Source of the DNA: Metallosphaera yellowstonensis MK1 | Lineage (GTDB): Archaea > Thermoproteota > Thermoprotei_A > Sulfolobales > Sulfolobaceae | Length of the DNA: 64,000 nucleotides | NCBI RefSeq assembly: GCF_000243315.1 | Contig: NZ_JH597770.1 | Span: 348,740-412,739 of the forward strand | Direction: 5' to 3' | Shown: piece after piece, positions 9,342-18,838 of the stretch | How the letters are laid out: each line of letters opens with the position of its first letter | How positions within the stretch are numbered: position 1 is the stretch's first letter | The notes under the pieces: model-generated | The model's database searches: none | Told to the model about the DNA's origin: nothing | Seen by the model: only the letters and a program-made list of their open reading frames with translations | Made by a program: the position numbers and the translations under genes

Positions 9342-11024
9342 ATGGCTGGAGTTCCAGTTCTTCTGTTCAAGGAAGGGACTTCGAGGTCCACAGGGAGAGA
9401 CGCATTAAGGAATAACATTCTAGCTGCAAGAACCTTAGCTGAGATGCTTAGATCGAGTCTCGGTCCTAAGGGTCTAGATAAGATGCTCATCGATAGTTTT
9501 GGAGACGTGACCATAACCAACGACGGTGCAACCATAGTAAAAGAGATGGAGATCCAACACCCAGCAGCTAAACTGCTGGTAGAGGCTGCAAAGGCCCAAG
9601 ACGCCGAGGTAGGAGATGGGACGACTAGTGCAGTTGTATTGGCCGGTCTCCTTTTGGAGAAGGCCGAGAACCTGTTGGATCAGAACATCCATCCGACCAT
9701 AATCATTGAGGGATATAAGAAGGCTTTTAATAAGGCTCTCGAGCTACTCCCTCAGCTGTCCACTAGGATTGATGTAAGGGATCTTAATTCCCCCACCGTG
9801 AGGGCCAACCTAAAGAAGATAGTCTATACGACCATGGCCAGCAAGTTCATCGCAGAGGCAGAGTCAGAGATGAACAAGATGATAGACATAATCATTGAGG
9901 CTGTGTCTAAGGTTGCCGAGCCTCTTCCCAACGGAGGCTATAATGTGAGCTTGGATCTAGTCAAGATAGACAAGAAGAAGGGAGGTACTATAAGTGATAG
10001 CATGCTAGTGCACGGTCTAGTCCTGGATAAGGAGGTAGTACATCCTGGGATGCCCAAGAGGGTGGAAAAGGCAAAGATTGCAGTCTTGGATGCAGCCCTT
10101 GAAGTGGAGAAGCCTGAGATATCGGCTAAGATAAGCATCACTAGTCCGGATCAGATAAAGGCCTTCCTAGATGAAGAGACCAAGTACCTCAAGGAAATGG
10201 TAGACAAGTTAGCGTCGATAGGCGCTAACGTGGTTGTCTGTCAGAAAGGTATAGACGACATAGCACAGCACTTCCTCGCCAAGAAAGGAATAATGGCCGT
10301 GAGGAGGGTTAAGAGGAGCGACATTGAGAAGTTGGAGAAGGCACTAGGGGCAAGGATAATAAGCAGCATTAAGGACGCGACGCCAGAGGATCTAGGCTAT
10401 GCTGAGCTAGTTGAGGAGAGGAAGGTAGGCAATGATAAGATGGTATTTATTGAGGGAGCCAAGAACCCGAGGGCGGTGAACATCCTGCTCAGGGGTTCCA
10501 ACGATATGGCACTGGATGAGGCTGAGAGGAGCATCAACGACGCCCTTCACTCATTAAGGAACATCTTACTAGAGCCCATGATAGTACCTGGAGGAGGCGC
10601 TATAGAGATAGAGCTAGCCATGAAACTCAGGGAATATGCGAGGACTGTAGGAGGGAAGGAACAGCTAGCAGTGGAAGCCTACGCTGATGCTCTAGAGGAA
10701 ATCCCATCCATCCTTGCTGAGACAGCCGGCATGGAGCCCATCAACGCCGTAATGGACCTGAGGGCCAGGCACGTGAAGGGAATTAGCAATGCGGGAGTTG
10801 ATGTAATAAACGGAAAGATAATAGACGATACCTTCTCTATAAACGTGTTAGAGCCAGTTAGAGTTAAGAGGCAAGTACTAAAGAGTGCTACAGAGGCAGC
10901 GACTTCTGTACTCAAGATAGACGATCTAATAGCTGCATCTCAACTAAAGTCAGAGGGAAAGGGTAAGACAGGCCAAGGAGAAGAAGGAGAAGGCGGGGCC
11001 GGTTCCACCCCTTCATTCGGCTAA
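9342..11024 (+). CDS. thsA: Thermosome subunit alpha (group II chaperonin)
   Basis: An ATP-driven folding chaperonin subunit of the rosettasome. The 560 residues match the TF55-alpha type of Sulfolobus very closely from the start ([27 protein letters not shown]). Visible motifs are NDGATI, the catalytic-loop [11 protein letters not shown] near residue 90, and GGGAIE in the C-terminal half of the equatorial domain. The C-terminus is a flexible Gly/Glu-rich tail. It is a single-gene transcript by appearance, with its own TATA box, and a T-rich stretch follows the stop. Confidence 0.97.
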   Translation: MAGVPVLLFKEGTSRSTGRDALRNNILAARTLAEMLRSSLGPKGLDKMLIDSFGDVTITNDGATIVKEMEIQHPAAKLLVEAAKAQDAEVGDGTTSAVVLAGLLLEKAENLLDQNIHPTIIIEGYKKAFNKALELLPQLSTRIDVRDLNSPTVRANLKKIVYTTMASKFIAEAESEMNKMIDIIIEAVSKVAEPLPNGGYNVSLDLVKIDKKKGGTISDSMLVHGLVLDKEVVHPGMPKRVEKAKIAVLDAALEVEKPEISAKISITSPDQIKAFLDEETKYLKEMVDKLASIGANVVVCQKGIDDIAQHFLAKKGIMAVRRVKRSDIEKLEKALGARIISSIKDATPEDLGYAELVEERKVGNDKMVFIEGAKNPRAVNILLRGSNDMALDEAERSINDALHSLRNILLEPMIVPGGGAIEIELAMKLREYARTVGGKEQLAVEAYADALEEIPSILAETAGMEPINAVMDLRARHVKGISNAGVDVINGKIIDDTFSINVLEPVRVKRQVLKSATEAATSVLKIDDLIAASQLKSEGKGKTGQGEEGEGGAGSTPSFG

Positions 11025-11028
11025 ATAG

Positions 11029-11490
11029 TTAGAATTTTTTGTACATTAAAAGAGACTCCGATTCCTCAAGATCTTTATAGCCATCTATTTCCTCCAATAC
11101 CTTCTTCGCTGCAGACTTTATTTCTGGGTCTGTGTAACCATTTATGACTTCTTGTAACAACTTTTTTGTTAGTTCGACTCCCAGAACCAGAACTAGTTCG
11201 GTAAACTCAGGACTCCTGAAGTACTCCACTAATCTCTTTGGATCGCCACCCGACGATGAGAACTTGAACTTGGTTTCTGCCTTAGCTAACAATCTCCTCA
11301 CGTCATCTAACCTCTTCAGATCTAACGTGGTCGGCGACAGAACTTTGTTAGCTATATTCCTCAGAAAATCCGGTTCTCCCAAACTCTTATCGCCTATTGA
11401 GGTTATTCTGTCGGCATCTATAAAAGGATTAATACAGAGGAAACACGAAGTTGACCTTCCTTCAACAACATTTAAAAGTAGAACGTCCAA
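11029..11490 (-). CDS. Conserved-looking hypothetical protein
   Basis: A 153-residue protein I do not recognise. It is mixed alpha/beta with a long, probably helical C-terminus (residues 95-150) and no clear metal, nucleotide or membrane motif apart from two cysteines near the N-terminus. The start is TTG at 11490, the only early start in frame. The TATA-like box of the divergent gene at 11501 lies inside its first codons, so the true start may be further in. It is convergent with thermosome alpha, with four bases between the stops. Confidence 0.6.
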   Translation of the reverse strand: MDVLLLNVVEGRSTSCFLCINPFIDADRITSIGDKSLGEPDFLRNIANKVLSPTTLDLKRLDDVRRLLAKAETKFKFSSSGGDPKRLVEYFRSPEFTELVLVLGVELTKKLLQEVINGYTDPEIKSAAKKVLEEIDGYKDLEESESLLMYKKF

Positions 11491-11500
11491 TTACTTACTA

Positions 11501-11812
11501 GTGATTGACTTGAGCACCAAGAGTAAGAAGACGAAGAAGACGAAAGGAGAGGAAGGTGAAGTAGAGAGGAAGCTGAAGGTGGTTTACTCCGATAGGGACG
11601 TAGTTGTGATGACCGCGCCCAACGAAGAAGAGCTCAAACAGATACTCTTGGATCTTTTATCTGAGAAACCCATGAACCTGAAGGAGCTCCACAGTAAACT
11701 CTCAGGTATAGCCAGCGAAGATAAAATAAGGAGGGCTTTAGCCAGCCTGTCCGAGACCAGGCAAGTGACACTTTTGGATGACGGGAAATACGCTAAGCTG
11801 GGAACCGACTAA
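11501..11812 (+). CDS. Small winged-helix-like protein with basic N-terminal tail
   Basis: About 103 residues from GTG at 11501; a longer frame upstream is antisense to the neighbouring gene and is not needed. A TATA-like element (tttaaaag, 11471-11478) lies about 26 bases before this start, favouring a leaderless mRNA. Residues 5-25 are Lys-rich. Residues 45-100 (MNLKELHSKLSGIASEDKI, RRALASLSETRQVTLLDD) resemble a winged helix with a wing hairpin. A nucleic-acid-binding role is likely; the targets are unknown. Confidence 0.65.
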   Translation: MIDLSTKSKKTKKTKGEEGEVERKLKVVYSDRDVVVMTAPNEEELKQILLDLLSEKPMNLKELHSKLSGIASEDKIRRALASLSETRQVTLLDDGKYAKLGTD

Positions 11813-11814
11813 AA

Positions 11815-12189
11815 TCACGACGTTCTGATGGGGCACGTTTGCCAATACTTGTTACACAGTTGGGCATTACTGACTGTTAGTACCCTAGACAACACGGAAC
11901 AGAAGGCCACGTGCCCCTTCTCGGTCCTGACCAGTCTGTAATTCTCACATGAACTCTCCACAACACTTGCCAAAATGTTCACCCTGGGGTAAAACTTCAG
12001 TTCCAGTTCTACGTTCTCCTGAAAGGAGAGCAGACCTTCTCTCTCCTCTCCCTTGTCCTGATAGAGCCTACAGCCTTTGTAGGTCTTAAAGCACCTGTTG
12101 GGACTTACTACACTATCTGAGGGTGTGTCGAGGAGGGGAGACGTACAAAAACCGTTCTTATAGTAGGGGCAAATATCACGTCTCTGCAA
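11815..12189 (-). CDS. Cysteine-rich protein, unknown function
   Basis: A 124-residue protein with two groups of four cysteines. One is at the N-terminus (ICPYYKNGFC ... RCFKTYKGCRLY) and one at the C-terminus (SCENYRL ... FCSVL ... LCNKYWQTCP). The spacing would suit two zinc or iron-sulfur sites. I do not recognise the family. The CPYY-type opening recalls the protein at 7400-7729. It overlaps the 3' end of the upstream small gene by 14 bases, so the two are probably one transcript. Confidence 0.65.
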   Translation of the reverse strand: MQRRDICPYYKNGFCTSPLLDTPSDSVVSPNRCFKTYKGCRLYQDKGEEREGLLSFQENVELELKFYPRVNILASVVESSCENYRLVRTEKGHVAFCSVLSRVLTVSNAQLCNKYWQTCPIRTS

Positions 12190-12376
12190 CTTCCCTCACT
12201 ATTAGATGTATCCCAACAACCTCAGACTCTCCCTCCCATTGGGGGACATGAAGTCTGTTTACCCTTATCATATCCACGTTAGAGAGGGAACTCACTAGCT
12301 CCCTTATATCCTTTTCAGACACGTGGGTTTTACCTGTAAAGTCTTCTACGACTAGTATTTCTGCAACTCTCTTCAT
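12176..12376 (-). CDS. Small conserved-looking protein, unknown function
   Basis: A 66-residue protein from ATG at 12376 (MKRVAEILVVEDFTGKTHVS). A longer TTG-started frame to 12427 would run into the argS start and promoter and is less likely. It is predicted alpha/beta without a recognisable motif. It overlaps the cysteine-rich gene by 14 bases and is divergent from argS, with the argS TATA box lying in the gap. Confidence 0.5.
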   Translation of the reverse strand: MKRVAEILVVEDFTGKTHVSEKDIRELVSSLSNVDMIRVNRLHVPQWEGESEVVGIHLIVREVAET

Positions 12377-12421
12377 GTAGTAACTCTTAGCCCTCCAAAG
12401 AGTTAAAAGCGCATTTGCATA

Positions 12422-14290
12422 TTGCACAACGTGGACGTCCTAGGAAGAGTCAAGAGGGAGATAGCTTCTCAATTGGCCCCTCAACTAGGGGTTCAGGTGG
12501 AGAGGTTGATCGCAGTAATGGAGTATCCACCTCGAGACCAAATAGGTGACCTGGCAATTCCTCTTCCCGCATTGGGTGTAAAGGGTCAAGTCAGCTTAAC
12601 CCTCAACTCCAGTTACGTAAGGTCCTACTCTCAGGACGGACCCTTCCTCAACGTTAAGTTGAGGGAGGATGCAATCTTTAGGGAGATCTTTTCCTCAATT
12701 GGGGAGGATTACGGCCTCGACAAGGTTGAGAGGCCCATGAGGATAGTGGTAGAGCACACCAGTGCCAACCCCATTCACCCGCTCCATATAGGCCATCTGA
12801 GGAACGCCATAATCGGCGATGCCCTAGTTAGACTCACTAGGGCGAGGGGACACGCAGTAACGGCGAGGTTCTACGTCAATGATAGTGGTAGACAGGTCGC
12901 AATCCTCATATATGGCTTATCTAAGCTGGGATATCCAGACCCTCCAGCTGGCGAGAAGAAAGATCAATGGGCAGGAGTCATATACGCAATGACCAACATA
13001 ATCTTGGAAATAAGGGCAATATCAGAGGAATTGAAAGGCACTACAGAGGAGGAATACCGCGAAAAGGTTACTAAGAGGGACGAGCTAGTAGCGTTGGCTG
13101 CCGAAATTAGGTCCAGAAATCCCCCTTTCTTTGACAGGATAGCAGAGGGAATTAAGAACGAGGAGGACCCAGAGGCTAAAATAGCTGAGATAATAAGGAA
13201 GTACGAAGAGGGAGACCCAGAGACTAGGAAGATAGTCAGAAAATACGTAGACATGGTACTCGACGGGTTTAGGGAGAGTCTCGGTAAGTTAAGGACAGAA
13301 TTTGACCATTTCGATTATGAGAGTGACCTCCTCTGGTCAGGAGAAGTCAGATCCATTCTGAGGAATGCTCTCTCCTCTCAGGCTAGGATAGAGTACAAGG
13401 GGACTCAGGCACTAGATCTCAACAGGTATATGGACGAGGAAACCAGGAGAGAGTTACGTATTCCAGAGGGACTCGAAATACCTCCTCTGGTACTAATGAG
13501 AGCCGATGGTACCACCCTCTACACGCTCAGGGATATCGCCTACACCATTAGAAAGTTCGTCTCCCCTAAGGCCGATCTGGTGATAAACGTCATAGCTGAG
13601 CAACAGACGGTCCCCCAAATACAGCTGAGGGCGGCTCTCTACATACTTGGATACCCAGATCTAGCCAGGAACCTGATCCACTACTCCTATAGTATGGTTA
13701 CACTCCAAGGAATGAAGATGAGCGGTAGGTTGGGGAGATACATCTCCCTAGACGAGGTTTATGAGAGGGTGAGACAAGCAGTCCTAGAGAAAATGAAGGA
13801 GAAGGGCGACGGGGAAGGGGTGGATAAGATAGTCAACGGTGCCATAAGGTACGCTATTCTCTCGGTGTCAGCAGATAAGCCAATAACCTTTAACATAGGT
13901 AGAGTAACCAACTTCGAGGAGAACAGTGGCCCGTATCTACAGTACACTTATGTGAGGGCCTATAACATTCTTTCCAAATACGGAGGAAGAATAGACGTTA
14001 ATGGGGTGAGTTACGAAGACTTAGTGAACGAAAAGAGGAAACTCCTCTTCATCATTGCAAAGTTTCCCGAAACTTTCAGGAACGCTGCGGACAACTTAGA
14101 GCCAGAATTGCTGACCTCTTATCTGAGGCAGTTAAGCGATGTCTTTAACGTGTGGTATGATAAGGAGAGAGTAATACAGGAGCCAGATGAGGGAAAGAGA
14201 ATGACCAGACTCAACTTGGTGAAGGGAGTGGAAACGGTGCTTAGGAATGGCCTTAAGGTTCTAGGTATAGACTCATTAACTAAAATGTGA
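12422..14290 (+). CDS. argS: Arginyl-tRNA synthetase
   Basis: A class I synthetase that charges tRNA-Arg. The HIGH motif appears as HPLHIGHLRN near residue 117, and a KMSKS-like KMSGR occurs near residue 430. An all-alpha anticodon-binding domain ends the 622 residues. TTG at 12422 gives the longest frame. GTG at 12431 fits a leaderless start better, because the TATA-like gttaaaag at 12399-12406 lies about 28 bases before it. A tRNA-Arg gene follows ten bases after the stop, giving enzyme and substrate side by side. Confidence 0.95.
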   Translation: MHNVDVLGRVKREIASQLAPQLGVQVERLIAVMEYPPRDQIGDLAIPLPALGVKGQVSLTLNSSYVRSYSQDGPFLNVKLREDAIFREIFSSIGEDYGLDKVERPMRIVVEHTSANPIHPLHIGHLRNAIIGDALVRLTRARGHAVTARFYVNDSGRQVAILIYGLSKLGYPDPPAGEKKDQWAGVIYAMTNIILEIRAISEELKGTTEEEYREKVTKRDELVALAAEIRSRNPPFFDRIAEGIKNEEDPEAKIAEIIRKYEEGDPETRKIVRKYVDMVLDGFRESLGKLRTEFDHFDYESDLLWSGEVRSILRNALSSQARIEYKGTQALDLNRYMDEETRRELRIPEGLEIPPLVLMRADGTTLYTLRDIAYTIRKFVSPKADLVINVIAEQQTVPQIQLRAALYILGYPDLARNLIHYSYSMVTLQGMKMSGRLGRYISLDEVYERVRQAVLEKMKEKGDGEGVDKIVNGAIRYAILSVSADKPITFNIGRVTNFEENSGPYLQYTYVRAYNILSKYGGRIDVNGVSYEDLVNEKRKLLFIIAKFPETFRNAADNLEPELLTSYLRQLSDVFNVWYDKERVIQEPDEGKRMTRLNLVKGVETVLRNGLKVLGIDSLTKM

Positions 14291-14300
14291 AAGTTAAAGA

Positions 14301-14375
14301 GGACCCGTAGCTTAGCCAGGATAGAGCGCAGGCCTCCGGAGCCTGCGGTCCCGGGTTCGAATCCCGGCGGGTCCG
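14301..14375 (+). tRNA. tRNA-Arg (anticodon CCG)
   Basis: A complete cloverleaf: acceptor stem ggacccg/cgggtcc (14301-14307 with 14368-14374), D-stem gctt/gagc, anticodon stem caggc/gcctg with loop ctccgga, and T-stem ccggg/cccgg with loop ttcgaat. The anticodon at 14336-14338 reads CCG, decoding CGG. The discriminator base is G; no CCA is encoded and no intron is present. It lies ten bases after argS. The TATA-like cattaacta near 14274 would sit inside the argS 3' end. Confidence 0.95.
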
Positions 14376-14866
14376 TCCCGTGGAGTCATGTAAACCCGCT
14401 TTTCTTGAATCTCTCGTTCGCCTCAGTCATGTAAATTAGAGGCCTCCCGTAAGTTCTTATGTCTCACGGTCCTCAAACTTAATGTCGTGGAAACGATATT
14501 ATATGGTAGCTCAGGTATTTCCAAAATGATTTATCCTCAGCAATTATTAGATTTCGCCTTGAGTATGAGGCGGTATTTGAAGAAAGTTCTCATGGCCGCT
14601 GTTATAGTTAAAGGGTAACGAAGGTATATACAACAATTTAGCTCAATCAGACGTCTTTTAAGCTAAGAGTACGCTCTGTTGAGAAGAGAGTACATGGACA
14701 CTAGAGTTAAACCCTAGTAAGGTAGCATCTTTCCTAAGATCTCCCGATTTAGTCACCTCCACGTTCAGAAATTGGAGGAGTGATGGAGTAATAGTCACAT
14801 CGCCCACTTGATGGTAATACCGTTTAGAAGAAGACATTTCTTTAATTAAGGGAGAAAGAGCATAGT
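14376..14866. other. 491-base intergenic region with a short ORF and an 11-base direct repeat
   Basis: No convincing gene is seen. The motif agtcatgtaaa occurs twice, at 14384-14394 and 14425-14435, just after tRNA-Arg. A 30-codon ORF at 14526-14618 (MIYPQQLLDFALSMRRYLKK...) could be a gene fragment, possibly of a transposase, but is too short to judge. A TATA-like tttaattaag at 14841-14850 serves the ribonucleotide reductase gene. Confidence 0.5.
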
Positions 14867-17329
14867 ATGATTAAAATGCAGAAAGAGCTGAGTATAATCT
14901 CCATCTCAAAGGTGTCAGTAGTCAAGCGTGACGGTAGGAAGGAAGAGTTCAGAATGGAGAAGATATTGTCAAAGTTGGGCATGGTTCCAGACGAGATTTT
15001 AGACGGCATAGCCAATGACGTGTTGCAAAATGCCAAGGATAACGTCATTGAAACTAAGGTTGTAGCAGACATAGTGGAGAGGAACCTAGTTGAGAACTCC
15101 CTGGAGCACCCAGAGCTCATGGATTTGGCCAAGAAGTTTGTCCTAGCCAGGATCTATAATCACGTGTTCGGTAAGGGAGGGTGGAAGTCCTTCGACGAGA
15201 GGGATCTCCTGATAAGCTACAATGCCCTGAAAGTTCTGGAGGCTAGGTACTTGCTGAAGGATCCCAACACCCTCAGGTACATAGAGACTCCGCAGATGAT
15301 GTTCAGGAGAGTGGCTAGGCACCTGGCTAGCGTAGAACCCCAGGAGAGGAGGAGGGAATATGAAGAGAAGTTCTACGAGATAATGTCATCGCTCAAGTTC
15401 GTCCCCAACACCCCAGCACTGATGAACTCTGGCACAAGGCTGGGGATACTCTCAGCCTGCTTCGTGCTCCCAGTCAGGGACTCCATGACCACCAAGAACG
15501 GGGACGGGATATATGATACCTTGAGGGCCATGGCCTTAGTTCACCAACAGGGAGGGGGTACTGGTTTCGATTTCTCCGAGCTGAGGCCCAAGGGAGACGT
15601 CGTGGCATCCACGGCAGGTGTAGCCTCTGGCCCAGTGTCATTCATGAAGATCTTCGACGTCTCCACAGACGTGGTGAAGCAAGGCGGGAAGAGGAGGGGA
15701 GCCAACATGGGCGTGATGCACGTCTGGCACGCCGACGTGGAGGACTTCATCAAGGCCAAGACAGGTGAGCTCAAGGACGTCCAGCTCCAGAACTTCAACA
15801 TATCTGTGGGCGTTTATGACTATTTCATGAATGCAGTGGAGAGGGGTGCAGAGGTACCCGTGATCACCCCCAGGAAGACCAAGATACCTGGTACTGATTA
15901 CGACTACTACATAGTGAGGGCGAGGAACTACATGGACGAGGAGTGGGTACAGGAGGAGATCCTCAGGGAACTGGAGGAGAGGGGTTCAATCTATCTAGAC
16001 GAGAGCAGGATAATCACCGTGGATGAGGCCTTGGTCATAGCTGAGAGAGAGGGGGCGGTGGTGAAGTGGGTCAACGCCAGGACGCTCTTCAACGAGGTGG
16101 TGAAGGGTGCCTGGGACTCCGGTGACCCAGGACTCCTCTTCATTGATGAGATAAACAGGAGACACCCAGCCTGGTACTTGGGCAAGATACAGGCAACTAA
16201 CCCCTGTGGTGAGGAACCCCTCCTTCCCTGGGAGTCCTGCAACTTGGGTTCCCTGAACCTGGAGAAGTTCGTGGTGGACGGTAGGATAGACTGGAACGGA
16301 CTGGCTGAGACCATAAGGTACGCCGTCAGGTTCCTGGACAACGTGGTTGACGCCAACAGATACCCGTTGAGACAGATAGAGGAGGCTACCAAGAGGACGA
16401 GAAAGGTAGGTCTGGGAGTTATGGGCTTGGCCAGGATGCTAATCAAGTTGGGCATACCCTACGACAGCGTCGACGCGGTCTTCCTCTCATATCAACTGGC
16501 CAAGTTCATTTACTATCACGCCTTACACACCTCAGTGGAGTTGGCTAAGGAGAAAGGTTCCTTCCCAGCCTACGATCCTGTGAGGTACAGGGACATATGG
16601 GAGACCGCAAGGGATCTGCAGGAACTCCTTTCCACAGCCGGAGTCCACGGGGAACCCTCGGAGTACGTGAGAAAGCTCACGGCAGAGGTGAACAAGCTAG
16701 ACTTCTCCACGTTGAAGGACATGAGGCTGAGGTACGGTCTGAGGAATGCCACTGTGGTCTCGGTCGCCCCAACGGGCACGATCTCCATCATAGCTGGCAC
16801 CTCCTCCTCCATAGAGCCACTCTTCGCCCTAGCCTTCATAAGGAACGTGGCGGTGGGAAGGTTCATGGAGATAGACCCGTTGTTCCTGGACTATCTTAGG
16901 AGGTATGAGTTGGACACGCCAGAGGTAGTCAAGAAAATAGCTGAGAGTGGGGAGGTGGGGGACAATCCCTTCATTCCCAAGACCATCAGGAAGCTCTTCA
17001 GGACTGCCCACGAAGTCCCTCCCATGTTCCACGTCCTCCATCAGGCAGCCTGGCAACAATGGAACGACTCTGGAACCTCTAAGACCATAAACCTGAGAAG
17101 CGAGGAGACTACGGAAACTGTGGAGAGGGTATACATGACTGCCTGGAAGCTGGGCATAAAGGGGATAACCGTGTATAGGGACAAGAGCAAGTCCCAGCAG
17201 GTCATATACTTCGGGATAAAGAAAGAGAGGGAGGAAAAAGCCAAGCAGGCTTCCCCCCTCAGGTTGGAGAAGAAGTTCGTGGAGGTAAGTGAGAACTTCT
17301 CGGGCGGTTGTAAGACCTGTGAACTATAA
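14867..17329 (+). CDS. nrdJ: Adenosylcobalamin-dependent (class II) ribonucleoside-diphosphate reductase
   Basis: Reduces ribonucleotides to deoxyribonucleotides. The 820 residues contain an N-terminal ATP-cone regulatory domain ([11 protein letters not shown], residues 18-110), the first thiol in [10 protein letters not shown] near residue 199, the radical-site NPCGEEPL near residue 446, [17 protein letters not shown], and a C-terminal redox pair CKTC. There is no small-subunit partner nearby, as expected for the B12-dependent class, and no intein. The coding sequence looks GC-richer than its neighbours, which might reflect strong expression or transfer. An in-frame ATG also occurs at 14876. 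Confidence 0.93.
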   Translation: MIKMQKELSIISISKVSVVKRDGRKEEFRMEKILSKLGMVPDEILDGIANDVLQNAKDNVIETKVVADIVERNLVENSLEHPELMDLAKKFVLARIYNHVFGKGGWKSFDERDLLISYNALKVLEARYLLKDPNTLRYIETPQMMFRRVARHLASVEPQERRREYEEKFYEIMSSLKFVPNTPALMNSGTRLGILSACFVLPVRDSMTTKNGDGIYDTLRAMALVHQQGGGTGFDFSELRPKGDVVASTAGVASGPVSFMKIFDVSTDVVKQGGKRRGANMGVMHVWHADVEDFIKAKTGELKDVQLQNFNISVGVYDYFMNAVERGAEVPVITPRKTKIPGTDYDYYIVRARNYMDEEWVQEEILRELEERGSIYLDESRIITVDEALVIAEREGAVVKWVNARTLFNEVVKGAWDSGDPGLLFIDEINRRHPAWYLGKIQATNPCGEEPLLPWESCNLGSLNLEKFVVDGRIDWNGLAETIRYAVRFLDNVVDANRYPLRQIEEATKRTRKVGLGVMGLARMLIKLGIPYDSVDAVFLSYQLAKFIYYHALHTSVELAKEKGSFPAYDPVRYRDIWETARDLQELLSTAGVHGEPSEYVRKLTAEVNKLDFSTLKDMRLRYGLRNATVVSVAPTGTISIIAGTSSSIEPLFALAFIRNVAVGRFMEIDPLFLDYLRRYELDTPEVVKKIAESGEVGDNPFIPKTIRKLFRTAHEVPPMFHVLHQAAWQQWNDSGTSKTINLRSEETTETVERVYMTAWKLGIKGITVYRDKSKSQQVIYFGIKKEREEKAKQASPLRLEKKFVEVSENFSGGCKTCEL

Positions 17330-17349
17330 TCTAGTCAATCTAAAATATG

Positions 17350-17360
17350 TTTTTATATTA
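17350..17360 (+). promoter_or_regulatory. TATA box for HTH regulator gene
   Basis: The sequence tttttatatta lies with its centre about 24 bases upstream of the ATG at 17378. This matches a leaderless crenarchaeal transcript and supports that start over the internal ATG at 17390. Confidence 0.55.
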
Positions 17361-17377
17361 GCGTTCATAATAGATTA

Positions 17378-17764
17378 ATGGTAGTACTTATGTCATTGGT
17401 TCCACCTTGTGAGTTCTCAGTGAAGGAGCTATTGCCAGCCATGAGATCCATAATAGCAACCAAACTGGTTAAGGACAAGGGTTATCCTCTATATAGAGCA
17501 GCCATGGTCATGGGAGTGACCCCTGCGGCTGTAGCTAATTACATGAATAAAAGGAGGGGAAACGCAGTAAGGGATATAATAGAGAGGGATCCAAGGCTCA
17601 TGGAGATGATAAGCGATTTAGTTGATAAGATGGCCTCTCCCAACTGGCCGAAACAGCTGTCCACTTATTACTGTATCCTTTGTGCGGAAGGAAAGAGGGT
17701 TCTTAAAAAGAACGGATTGGATCTACCTTCGTGTCTTTATGAGACTAATATCATTTTGAAATGA
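17378..17764 (+). CDS. Small HTH transcriptional regulator (COG2522-like)
   Basis: A 128-residue protein. A helix-turn-helix (YPLYRAAMVMGVTPAAVANYMNKRRG, roughly residues 37-62) is followed by a C-terminal part with a CILC pair and a further cysteine, possibly a metal-binding or redox element. It resembles the small predicted archaeal regulators of COG2522. The target is unknown. Its stop overlaps the convergent gene by 14 bases. It sits immediately after ribonucleotide reductase but has its own promoter. Confidence 0.75.
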   Translation: MVVLMSLVPPCEFSVKELLPAMRSIIATKLVKDKGYPLYRAAMVMGVTPAAVANYMNKRRGNAVRDIIERDPRLMEMISDLVDKMASPNWPKQLSTYYCILCAEGKRVLKKNGLDLPSCLYETNIILK

Positions 17765-18734
17765 TCTTTTTCTTCAAGAGCTGTTCAAGGAGTCTCCTGA
17801 GCTCTATGTAGACTAAGGATAGTCCCCACTTAGTTATTGGAATTCTGACTCTGTCGAACTCGGATTCCAGGTTTTCCCACTTTCCCTCGTCGAAGTTCCT
17901 CACTTTGGCAGAGGTTATTCTAGCAGGGAGGTAAAGGGTAGAGATGACAGGTCTATCGTTAAGGTTGAGTAGGCCTAACTCCGCCTTAAAGTCCTCATAA
18001 CGAATGTAAACGGGCAAAACTGAGGATGGTTCTATTTTAAGAAGGGACACCCTATATTTAGGTTGACAATCCATCGTCAGAACTTCGTTAATCGAGTCCC
18101 AAGCTAGTCTGTGTGGTTTAGCCTCCTTCCAGTCATTCGACTTGATCAATTTAAGATCTCCCCCTTGAACTTTAAGTTCCCCGTCCTCAAATTCTAAATC
18201 GAAAGGAGACCTAGAGACTACGGTTATTCCAAAGGTGTTTTGGAGTGACGTTAAGTAAGACTTCAGTTTAATACTAGAAGCCTGACCCAAGTCTTGTATG
18301 TAGAGTGGGTTCAAGTGATATAGGTGGACGTTGTAGAACCCCGTATATAATTTTATTGAACTGACGCCTCTTTCCTCCCCTATCTCTGCGTCTCCCCCCA
18401 TCTCCCCAGGTCCCAGAGTTACTTCCTTTCCGTCGAGGATGGCCGCTCTCTCCCAAGGAGAGGGATTGAGGAATCCTCTGCCCTCACCGCACGGTATTAG
18501 ATCTCTAGCCATCGATACTAGACTATCATAGTCAAGTTTTGGAAACGTCCATGGAATTTGGATTTCTTGAAGGGGAGCTAGAGCGTTCATCGGCTCTCCT
18601 TGACCTAAAACCCTGACAGCACTTCCGTCAGGTCCAATTAATGTGAGGCTTCTCCTCCAGGACAGAACCGTTCCTGTTACCCTCGCTAACTGAGGCAGTT
18701 GTTCGACGCCAAGCAACTCCCCCTCTATCTCCAC
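17751..18734 (-). CDS. Hypothetical protein downstream of gatE
   Basis: A 327-residue protein I do not recognise. It appears beta-rich in the first half, with an oligonucleotide-fold-like start (ARVTGTVLSWRRSLTLIGPDG, residues 17-37), then mixed alpha/beta, ending in a basic helix rich in Leu and Lys. There are no membrane segments, metal clusters or nucleotide motifs. It lies 104 bases downstream of gatE on the same strand and may be read through from it. Function unknown. Confidence 0.65.
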   Translation of the reverse strand: MEIEGELLGVEQLPQLARVTGTVLSWRRSLTLIGPDGSAVRVLGQGEPMNALAPLQEIQIPWTFPKLDYDSLVSMARDLIPCGEGRGFLNPSPWERAAILDGKEVTLGPGEMGGDAEIGEERGVSSIKLYTGFYNVHLYHLNPLYIQDLGQASSIKLKSYLTSLQNTFGITVVSRSPFDLEFEDGELKVQGGDLKLIKSNDWKEAKPHRLAWDSINEVLTMDCQPKYRVSLLKIEPSSVLPVYIRYEDFKAELGLLNLNDRPVISTLYLPARITSAKVRNFDEGKWENLESEFDRVRIPITKWGLSLVYIELRRLLEQLLKKKIISK

Positions 18735-18838
18735 TGTCCCCTTTCCTCCTAGGATCCTTGAGAGGAACTCCGTCTGGGCTCACCGTAATAGATCAGTCAA
18801 ATGCCTTTTCCTCATCGATCGGAATCGGGGGTAACTCC

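Noticed and set aside
11144..11500. N-terminal 119 codons of the longer frame ending at 11812
   Set aside because: Antisense to the 11029-11490 gene; a TATA-like box and GTG at 11501 give a better start.
14867..17329. Intein in ribonucleotide reductase
   Set aside because: Length and uninterrupted motifs are normal; no intein splice motifs are visible. The same holds for rtcB and reverse gyrase.
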